64,000 bases of DNA, from contig QVRM01002192.1 of assembly GCA_003439945.1 (NCBI GenBank), positions 1,178,001-1,242,000 of the forward strand, given 5' to 3'. Every line of letters starts with the position of its first letter. Within the stretch, counting starts at the first letter, position 1. Below the pieces are notes generated by a model, which saw only the letters and a list, made by a program, of their open reading frames with translations, was not told the origin of the DNA and ran no database searches. Origin of the DNA: Dermanyssus gallinae (Eukaryota > Arthropoda > Arachnida > Mesostigmata > Dermanyssidae). The translations under genes and the position numbers were made by a program. This document shows, in pieces, positions 56,352-64,000 of the stretch.

Positions 56352-56821
56352 CAAAATATAATCTCTGAGTGAACAAGACTCCATACGGAATGACATGGCA
56401 TTAGTGATTGATGTTAATAAAAAAACATAATATCCCTTTTATCATCTTCTCACTGGACTCACGTTCATTGCGCATACTCTCACACAATTATTGATTAAAT
56501 TGTTAAAAAGCACAAATGAACGCACGCGGTTGCACAATAGCGAATTCAAGCCACGCCCACAGATAGTCATTTTATAGATACACCTCACCTAAAACCTCTC
56601 ATTAGCTTTTTACAATTACTCGAAAACATTGTATGTATATATATATATATATCGTCATTTGCGTCTCATTGAATCTCCTACATCGCATCTTTCTGTGGTG
56701 TTCTACGTCAAGGAGTGAATTAAATATCAGCAATTTATCGTATTTTTAGTAGAAATGTACGACCATCAAATAGCCAAAAAAACTGAAAGGCACAATTAAA
56801 ATATACTAAAAATCGTTTACC

Positions 56822-56827
56822 TTTATT
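56822..56827 (-). terminator. Poly(A) signal of the LAMTOR5-like gene
   Basis: AATAAA on the minus strand, about 100 nt after the stop codon at 56928-56926. Confidence 0.65.
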
Positions 56828-56925
56828 AAAGCATTACATTCGTAACAGGAGATACATACATTCTGTTCACATAACAAGTGCAATCAGCGGACAGCATAAT
56901 AGAGCGGAGAGCGGAGGAATATTGA

Positions 56926-57470
56926 TTACTCTTTCTTTTGGTAGACGGCCACGGTGGCCATGTCTTTTTTCTGTATAAAGACGTTCCTGAAACTCACAAA
57001 CAAGCCCAGGTGACACAGATTAGATCAAACACATTAAAATTAGACGTTTGCAATAATAATATTAATAATAATAATAATAATAATTCGTTTCTTTGTTTGG
57101 AGACATTTGGAACGTGAAATCATGTGCCGCCACGCTATGTGCCCTCTTGTGATCATCGTGTTTCATCCATTATGGTGAATTACTATGATCTTCAGCTACC
57201 ATACTCGCAATTGACACTTTCAAATTACAGTTTATTATCAACGACGCTGGTAAAGTCAAAGAGAGTTTAAGACTGTCACCACGTAAAACAGGGCACGTCC
57301 TGTCTTCAGTCATTACAGCTATATATATATATATATATATACCTTTTAGGCTGATTCTTAGCCAACATTAAACGTCCACGGGACTGTTTTCGCATTGCTT
57401 CGTAAGACGGACCCTATAAATGCTCCGGTCGCGAGGCGCAGGCAAATGCATCGCGCCACCGGGCTCGACA

Positions 57471-57513
<43 letters not shown>

Positions 57514-60500
57514 CGAGCACTGCCGAGTGTGCAAATGTATTGTAATTGATTAATAAATAATTGCAATATTTTATATATATATATATGCATAAATATATAT
57601 AATACATATATAATAAATAAATATATAAATATATATTTAAAATACATACATATATATATATATATAATTGTCGTTTCCCTTACATGTGGTCAGTTTCCAG
57701 CTGTATCATTGGAGTTGTATTAACGTCCTGCTCAAGCTGTTTCGCCAATTCGCACATTTGTGTGATGACTCCGGCTGCCTGCGACGGAACACTTCCCCGC
57801 ACTGCATTATCAGATACAAGCGCAGTTAACAAATTCATATGATACAACGCTATATGTATATAAAGTTGCAACACATATACATATATTACAGCACGTGCGA
57901 AAACAGAGCGCACATTTTGTATGTAATGAAGATAATACTGAAGCACTACAATGCCAATATATATATAGGGAAATGGTTATTTACCTTGAACTGGGAAGCC
58001 GTCGTTGTCGGCGCAAACCACAGCCAAAACACCCTCGCGGCCGGCCCTGAAAAATGGCTGAATAATATTATATGTGTATATGTGCATTTTTAGGCACCAA
58101 ATATATGTATTAAATATATTTTGTGTACTTAATGTGTCACCGAATGCATAAATCATTTTATCATCCTGTGGGGGAGAAGAGGGGGCAGTGTGACTGCATT
58201 ACAGAGATAAAGTACATATTAAATTAGATACGTTCCTAGCCGTCTCTATTCACCAATTCGTCTTACAATCTTGTGTAAGTGAACCGTTTAGCATCAGTAC
58301 TAGATAGCATCACGCCATATAAGTCTTCTCTAGACAGATTCCCCTGGGGCCTAAAACGAAAGACTACTAATCTACATAACAGATACACTACCGACCGAGC
58401 AAGATAGCTTAGTGTTAAAGCCTTTGCCTTGCATTCGGGAGGACTGGGTTCGAGACCCAGACCGGCCACTCTTAAATTGGTTTGCATGGTTTCCAATTTA
58501 GACAAGGTAAATGCCGGAGTGGATTAAAATTAGCCATGACATGAAAAACCCGTACACGGGCAATAAATAGCCTTACAAAATATCCTTAAAAAAAATAAGC
58601 AAATGAAGCCAGCAATGAGAAGCAATCCAGCCAGACTACCCTAGGTACTAGACAAAACCAATGCTTCCTGATCTAAATGAAGTGATACAGCCTTAAACAC
58701 TGCTCGCTTACCTATCCACTCGCGCAACTGCTAGCATGCCACGGTGGCTGCTTTCAGCCATATCTACAGCGCATTGGTGAAACTGACTCCCCCTTATGCC
58801 GTATGTATTTTGGATTATCGACACGTCCGGGGAAATATATATATATATATATACGGTAATCGTCTGCAAATCGACCAACTCGTTCAATTAGAAACGCCAC
58901 AAGACCAAATCGAGTACCCTAGATGTCCCACTAGAAAAAAGGCCTCCCAAACTAGGCAGTCATTTTGAAAGAATCCTACGTCATAGGAAATAGCTGGGTC
59001 GATGCTTTGGGGGCTCATCGGGCTTGTAGAGATATCAGAATAGTCATACGTAAGGGAAAATATTAATGTTTATTTTTAGTAGTATTTAAAACCTACACGT
59101 ATGATAATCGAACACACTGCATCGGTCCAAATATTCTCATCTCATAGAAATAATTAGTCAAATAATTATACTTTGAAGTAAACAATGATCTCCTGGCGAA
59201 TGTTGTCTAACTCGAGGTCTAATTGAATTGTGTTCTAATCAATTATTTAATACGTAAACAAAAAAGTTGAGGCTCTAAGGGATCCTCCTGTTGAAGATCG
59301 ATGCCTTGTTGCCTTGACCTGCTGAGATTCGATCAACTGAAAGCCGGGTGATCATAACCTCCACATTTCTCGCCGACCTCGCGTAAAGTGCGCGTATCTG
59401 TCCAATGCCCCACCAATAGTATAATAACAGTATGACTTTTGTATACAAGCAAAACATATACCAGAGGGTGACGATCAAAGGTCAAATTACGTTATTGAAC
59501 GAGGTCTTATAGCCTTGACGCTTACGGTATATGCGACAGACATGCACCACACCACATTCTGCCAACTCTTTGTGAATCTCATTGTCTGTAAACGCGACAT
59601 CAACACTTTGTATTTTCGCCTTCAAGAAGGTCGGAGCCAGATCGGTTACTGTGACAGGTGTGGTATCTATTGATATATCAAGCGTCTAGCCGCATCCTAT
59701 GTGTTAACCCACACAGAGATACCAGCTTGGCTGCTTGATATATTGCAATCAGGGCAATGGGAGTAAAGAGCCTTACATATCGGAAGCAACGATCAATCGA
59801 TTAGAGACAGATTTATCGGTAACTTTCTTACGAATTACCACCTCAAAAAGCATCAAATTGACCACCAGACAGTTCCCTTACTTTATCCAACAGCAGTTGC
59901 TCACGAGATACGCCGCGTTGAATGACTCCACATATTGATAATTAGTGTTATTAATAAGTTCCTGAATATTTAGATAAAGGCACAAGACGCGACGCACAGT
60001 TTCGGAGACAGTTTCTCTCATTAGTTGTTTGTAGGGGGAAGGCGGCTTCCATTGCGAGCGTCATGGGCCGAGCCGGCGAACAGCGAAAGTCAAGCAGACG
60101 TTCACACCTTACACTTGTACTAACCCAACAAGAATTCTGATAAGCAATAATAGTGGTAAAATAATAATCATAATATGTCGACATATTGTCTATCGATCCA
60201 GCCTATTGTCCTTTATTTTTGTTAACGATGTAAGTTGGCGTTATGTTAACACACAGCCAAACTTTTTGGCTGCAATCTTAAGCTTTGCAGAGTTGATTGT
60301 AGGAGTTTCTTTTTTATGGTGGGTTTCGGGAATGGAAGATGCGCGTGCGTCGCCGGCAGCTAGTGTTGGACTCGCAAGCTCATTTAAATCCGTGCTTCTC
60401 TCCACAGCACGAAGTACACCATTTGTTAAGCATTGCCTCGAAACGCAGCTACCATCTACAAAAATGTGCCAACGCCGTCTCCCGATGGAGAAGCTATAAT

Positions 60501-60631
60501 AAAAGCTAAAACTATAGAAACGTTCAACTGTATGAGTAAACCAAACTTTGGTTAATAAAGAATAACAAACTATTCAATTAGATTGCTCTCTAATTGAGAG
60601 CATCGAAGGGTCGCACTCACACTTCATCCAT
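56926..60631 (-). CDS. LAMTOR5: LAMTOR5-like Ragulator subunit (four exons, 83 aa)
   Basis: Four exons joined by GT-AG introns give an 83-aa protein. Exon 1 is 60631-60621 (MDEV, start in a perfect ACCATGG context, donor GTGAGT). Exon 2 is 58046-57985 (GREGVLAVVCADNDGFPVQ). Exon 3 is 57801-57684 (RGSVPSQAAGVITQMCELAK ... MIQLETDH, donor GTAAGG). Exon 4 is 56986-56926 (NVFIQKKDMATVAVYQKKE, then TAA). All phases fit. The order GVL-x-D-x2-G, RG-x3-AGVI-x-LA, L-E-D and IQKxDxxTVAV matches LAMTOR5/HBXIP, a roadblock-fold part of the lysosomal Ragulator scaffold that recruits Rag GTPases for amino-acid signalling to mTORC1. It is slightly shorter than the ~90-aa vertebrate protein at the N-terminus, so an earlier start cannot be excluded. 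Intron 1 (2,574 bp) carries a SINE and a LINE end; intron 3 carries a SINE and TA tracts. Family identity is by eye. Confidence 0.85.
57319..57341. repeat. (TA)n microsatellite in intron 3
   Basis: About 11 AT units inside intron 3 of the LAMTOR5-like gene. Confidence 0.93.
57362..57470 (-). mobile_element. SINE family 2, copy 3 (in intron 3)
   Basis: Minus strand begins GCCCGGTGGCGCGATGCATT and ends with TTCGTAAG-like and ACGTTTAATGTTGG blocks. It matches 45553-45703, with ~40 bp around the B box deleted. It lies in the same orientation as the host gene. Confidence 0.65.
57471..57575 (+). repeat. (TA)n tract and dispersed 3'-end repeat, copy 2
   Basis: 57474-57510 is a TA tract. 57510-57575 (AAGGCGAGCACTGCCGAGTG onward, ending CAATATTTTATATAT) matches 12945-13010 closely. 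More TA patches run to 57665. All of it lies in intron 3. Confidence 0.6.
58397..58600 (+). mobile_element. tRNA-derived SINE family 1 (in intron 1)
   Basis: The head contains TAGCTTAGTGTT (A box, 58405-58416) and GGTTCGAGACC (B box, 58447-58457), a perfect match to the polymerase III consensus, then GGCCACTC and a tRNA-unrelated body with TTTAGACAAGGTAAATGCCG. It ends near CAATAAATAGCCTTAC and a short A-run. It is the same family as 48660-48842. It lies antisense to the LAMTOR5-like gene. A tRNA gene call here would be wrong, as the cloverleaf is not complete. Confidence 0.82.
58601..59960. other. Intron 1, no further feature
   Basis: Intronic sequence of the LAMTOR5-like gene. An 11-bp inverted repeat (ATATATCAAGC and GCTTGATATAT, about 59673-59744) is the only structure seen. 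Confidence 0.4.
59964..60178 (+). mobile_element. RLE-type LINE, copy J, 3' end (same subfamily as E)
   Basis: Plus strand GTRRDAQFRRQFLSLVVCRG and KAASIASVMG correspond to FLRQLLSLAVCRGNAASILD of copy E (33240-33305). The downstream tail, with CACTTGTACTAACCCAACA and an AATAATAATCATAA end, also resembles that of E. It lies within intron 1 of the LAMTOR5-like gene, antisense to it. Only the last ~60 codons remain. Confidence 0.68.
60308..60420. repeat. Dispersed repeat of unknown class, copy 2
   Basis: Similar to 277-420: TTTTTTATGGTGGGTTTCGG, then GGAATGGAAGATGCGCGTGC, then a CTCTCCACAGCACG block. In intron 1 of the LAMTOR5-like gene. Confidence 0.4.
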
Positions 60632-61480
60632 GGTCTTGACGACGGGGATTCTCCATCGTCTTCTAGCTTTGTGTGCTTTGTGATGCCGATCAGAAGCGTC
60701 AACAGATCGCCCGTACCAACAGTAGCGACGGCTACGTGGAAAGTAGCTGTGTGTCGAAGCGTAGCTGCCTGCTGCAAACCGCCGCTCCCGTACGAAACTG
60801 CTAAGACGCCTACGTACAAAGATGTATGCCAAAGTAAAGATATGCACTGCAGCCACAACAATCTACACTACAACAGTGGTTGTCGCCGCACCACGGTGAG
60901 AAGCAATGGCCAATAGACACAATATAATATGTGTGAGAACGTGTGAAAGTTACGAGTGAAATAGACGGCGCCAAGAAGAAAAGAAAAGCAACGCTAACGG
61001 AAACAACAATATCCACCCACGACTAAACTAGCTTAAGTTAGAGGATCAAGTATAGTCAGACGAACAGACTGCCATACAACGAACACTGACAACAACAACA
61101 ACAACACACCGATAACTGTCGATCAGCTGAGACCGTAACAGTTCATCAATGCGGGTGATGACACAATGAAACTCATTGTCTCATCAAGGCGATGCTTATG
61201 TGATGATGGTGATAAGACAAAATACAACGACGACACCAATACAACAGTGATGATGATAATGTTAATTACGAATAATAATAAGAAGCATTCATGTGTGCTC
61301 TGTCGACGAGAACCGAATCCGTTACCGACAGATTGAGGATTCATCACCTGCTGATTAGTGGCTGTGTGACAGCGTGCGGTGAGAGAGGAGAGCCGGGTGC
61401 TGTGACTGTGATCTCTGCTGCGCGGCTTTGCTGACCAGCGGGCGGGCGGTTGGCCGGCGGGCGCTAGTACTTAATAATGC
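60632..61480 (-). promoter_or_regulatory. Presumed 5' UTR and promoter region of LAMTOR5-like gene
   Basis: Sequence directly upstream of the start codon. It ends at 61380-61480 in an unusually GC-rich patch (CGGGCGGGCGGTTGGCCGGC) that could be a CpG-type promoter. No TATA box is assigned. Position is inferred from gene orientation only. Confidence 0.35.
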
Positions 61481-61677
61481 TCAGAAAGAGAGAGTCTAAA
61501 AAGTCAACAACAGTGTTTACGCCAATTGACGGAAAAGGCTTATTCAGTTTTCGAAAGAAGGCCAAGACATTGATAAGGTGAAAAGAGCAAGAGTATGGCC
61601 ATCGCGAGCTGTAATAACGAGATGTTAGTTTTTGCATTGGTGAAGAAAAAACGGCGTTTTGTATCAATGTGTCCTCG

Positions 61678-61705
61678 AGGTCACAAGTGACCTCACAAGT
61701 GACCT
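61678..61705. promoter_or_regulatory. AGGTCA inverted repeat cluster (nuclear-receptor-like site)
   Basis: AGGTCA-CAAG-TGACCT (61678-61693) is a perfect inverted repeat of the nuclear receptor half-site with a 4-nt spacer. A third TGACCT follows 6 nt on (61700-61705) because a 12-nt unit is repeated. Functional meaning is speculative. Confidence 0.3.
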
Positions 61706-61910
61706 CACAAGTATAAGTCAAATCACGTAAAACGCAAAAACCGACGCTCGTGTGGTATAACCTGCTATGCCACATAGTCTTAAAAGTGTGATGCATAAAT
61801 GAACGAAATGAAACGAATGCAACCGCACGATATTACATTTCTTCGCCTGGCGTGCAAAAACCATTAGCAATAAGAACACAAACCGACTTCTAATGAAATT
61901 CAGAAAAAAA

Positions 61911-61963
61911 GGAAAATATTGCGCACTAATTGTTCAGGCCAAAATTAGTGCGCAATACTTTCC
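61911..61963. repeat. Strong hairpin / foldback
   Basis: GGAAAATATTGCGCACTAAT plus T (61911-61931) pairs with AATTAGTGCGCAATACTTTC plus C (61943-61963). The core TTGCGCACTAATT is perfect; only one position mismatches in the stem. The loop is ~11 nt. Weak pairing may continue outward (AAACCGA and TCGGTTT), suggesting a small MITE. Confidence 0.8.
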
Positions 61964-62039
61964 TACATCGGTTTTTAACGTATAATTTCAGCTCGCAACG
62001 TATAATCATTTTACAATCAGATCATCATTATCAATCAGA

Positions 62040-63690
62040 TTCCATCACTGGTTCTTCGTAGGGCTGCGGACGCACTCGCATCGCCTCTTGAGTATATTAT
62101 CAATCTTTCCATCAGAACAGGAGTATACCCCAATGTCCTAAAGCTATACCGTGTGGTTCCATTGTTCAAAGGCGGGGATCGCCTGTCCCGAGACAACTAT
62201 AGACCTATCAGCATTCCCGCGCCAATATCGAAGGTCTTTGAAAAATGCATTTTTGAACAGTTTACAGATTTTATCGAAGGACACAACGTCCTACATTGTA
62301 GGCAGTTCGGTTTTCGACCTAAGATGTCGACGGTTGTGCCTGTCATGGATTTTGTCGAGGACATACGGAAACACTTAAAATCAGAGAAGACTGTAGCAGC
62401 GGTATTTATTGATCTTAGAAAGGCGTTCGATACAGTTGACTTAGACATTCTTTTAAAAAAACTAGGGCTAGTGAAAATTTTATAAAGTGGGTGCGCTCAT
62501 TCATCTGTGAAAGACGCCAAGTTGTCCAAATTGGACAATCTTCTTCTCATATAGAAAATATATCGATTGGAGTGGCTCAAGGGAGTATCAGTGGTCCGCT
62601 ATTATTTAATATTTTTGTTAACGATATTTTTAGTATTCCTAACCACGCAAAACTAACCTTGTTTGCTGACGACACAACGGCTCTATTCGTGGGCGACTCT
62701 CCCCAACAAGTGAAACAATGATTCGTGAGGATATTGAAAGGCTATCTCTATGGTTCAAAAATAACGGCCTCTATATTAATTGGTCAAAAACAGGAATTGT
62801 TCAATTTAAAACTCCAAGAGGCCAATCGACAATCAATCCTGAAGCTTTTGCATGCGACCGCAGGCTTAATATACTAGTTGAAGCGAAGTTCCTGGGCATT
62901 GTTCTTGACGAACATCTGACGTTCCAGGCGCATGCGAAACATGTCAGAAAAAAATTGTCAGTGGCGTAGCCGCCATATACCGCACACGCAAAATCCTTCC
63001 CCGCCAATGCCTTACGGCAATGTACCACGCGTATGTACAGAGCCACCTAACATACGGTCTGGAGGTGTACGGTCTTTCTTATGCATCTAATATAAATCCG
63101 CTTCATTTGCTTCAGAAAAGAGCACTTCGTCTTGTCTTAGGCCTCCCACATCGCGTCTCAATAACGATAGAACAATATAAGGAACTCTCGGTGCTCCCGT
63201 TACCACATCTTATTAAATTTACCATAGTTGTCGAAATAAAGCGTATTCTTCTTGGCCATCATCCCAACCTGGTTGGCCTTATCGAATCTGCAAGGACCCA
63301 AAACACCCGCGGATCGGCATCTCACTTGCTTATTGTCTCCCCGGCCACAAGTACGCAATCAAGGTTTGCACTATGTAATTCAGGTGTTACCTTGTGGAAC
63401 AAGTTACCTAGTGGCATTAGGACACTAATATCGCTTAGTCAATTCAAAAACACTGCTAGAACGCACTATCTTACCTTACTTGCGTCTGAATAAACCATAT
63501 TTATGTAATCATGTACACAATCTATAGATAAATAATTGCAATAACACGAGATACTACGGTGATAATGTATAAAATCTTACTGTAACTTGTACATATGCTT
63601 CGCACTAGCCTGTGGCTATATGAAGTTGTAACACAAATGAGAAACTACAATTAAGAATGAATAAACGTCATATCATATCATATCACAAGA
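62040..63690 (+). mobile_element. CR1-like LINE, 3' two-thirds of ORF2, few defects
   Basis: Plus strand: INLSIRTGVYPNVLKLYRVV, VPLFKGGDRLSRDNYRPISI, RQFGFRPKMSTVVPVMDFV, VAAVFIDLRKAFDTVDLDIL, then (after a shift near 62480) FICERRQVVQIGQSSS, GVAQGSISGPLLFNIFVND and KLTLFADDTTALFVGD with the catalytic FADD (~62670). A shift near 62715 and another near 62965 follow, then YHAYVQSHLTYGLEVYG, to the stop at 63491-63493. The 3' UTR ends in AAGAATGAATAAACGTCATA and TCATA repeats (~63660-63687), which is typical of LINE 3' termini. 5' truncated near 62040. Related to 49700-48500. Endonuclease not present. Confidence 0.9.
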
Positions 63691-64000
63691 CAAATGCTTA
63701 AAATTAAAAAGAGAGCGCTCTAGAAGGTTTCTTCTTAGCTTAGAGATATTCATACACAAGCAAACTATAAGTTTCTAAAGATGTAGTATCGGCTTCCCGA
63801 GATTCGATTGAATCCTGCGAACAAAGGCGCGGTCCTTGCGTCCTTTTGATATTAGGCGTCTGAGTAGCCATTCCGCTGGTTACGCGTTCAATCAATATTT
63901 ACGGCGCGGCGCTCTCCGCCGTCAAGAAGCAAGATAGCTCTATTTTGCCAGTAGTCTAAGAATTTACTTTGCAGAGAACGGCCGCCAAGATAGGTGGCTG
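63691..64000. other. No feature recognised
   Basis: Window edge; no coding or repeat signal seen. Confidence 0.4.

Noticed and set aside
58397..58470. Functional tRNA gene
   Set aside because: A and B boxes are good, but the cloverleaf is incomplete and the sequence recurs with a common non-tRNA body, so it is a SINE.
58263..58505. 80-codon minus-strand ORF
   Set aside because: It lies across SINE family 1 on the opposite strand and has no independent support.
60574..60861. 95-codon minus ORF as an independent gene
   Set aside because: It overlaps exon 1 and the 5' UTR of the LAMTOR5-like gene in another frame.

Overview
The window looks like arthropod nuclear DNA, perhaps from a chelicerate such as a mite or tick (weak inference). 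It is AT-rich, full of long TA microsatellites, has spliced genes, and is dominated by decayed transposable elements. There are no bacterial operons, phage genes or CRISPR arrays. Two spliced host genes can be supported, both on the minus strand. One is a divergent Cys-loop ligand-gated channel of the nicotinic acetylcholine receptor alpha type (two exons, 11394-14074). The other is a small four-exon gene matching LAMTOR5/HBXIP, a Ragulator subunit (56926-60631); no single open reading frame reveals it.

Layout. 0-5 kb: a mariner fragment, an 88-copy 26-bp minisatellite and TA tracts. 5-10 kb: an R1-like LINE split by a complete mariner, a second mariner relic and a SINE. 11-14 kb: the receptor gene, whose intron holds a ~500-bp foldback element and two microsatellites. 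18-26 kb: three copies (C, B, A) of a LINE family with a restriction-like endonuclease (RLE; R2-like), plus an APE-type LINE end. 26-32 kb: a Jockey/CR1-like relic and an internally deleted mariner. 33-41.7 kb: a pile-up of RLE-LINEs E, F, D and G with two APE-type LINE ends. LINE G is interrupted by an 837-bp GC-rich insert that carries 28S rDNA R2-target sequence and is flanked by identical 260-bp direct repeats. 43-52 kb: LINE fragments (Jockey, CR1 and R1 types), SINEs and a mariner relic. 53.5-56.3 kb: a 2.8-kb APE-type LINE with a perfect 15-bp target-site duplication. 56.9-60.6 kb: the LAMTOR5-like gene, with SINE and LINE relics in its introns. 62-63.7 kb: a CR1-like LINE.

Nearly all transposon reading frames carry stops or frameshifts, so most copies are dead. 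I found no new multi-gene system. The most unusual structure is the 28S/R2-like chimera inside LINE G. Family assignments rest on motif recognition by eye; no database search was run. LINE letters A-J are used consistently below.
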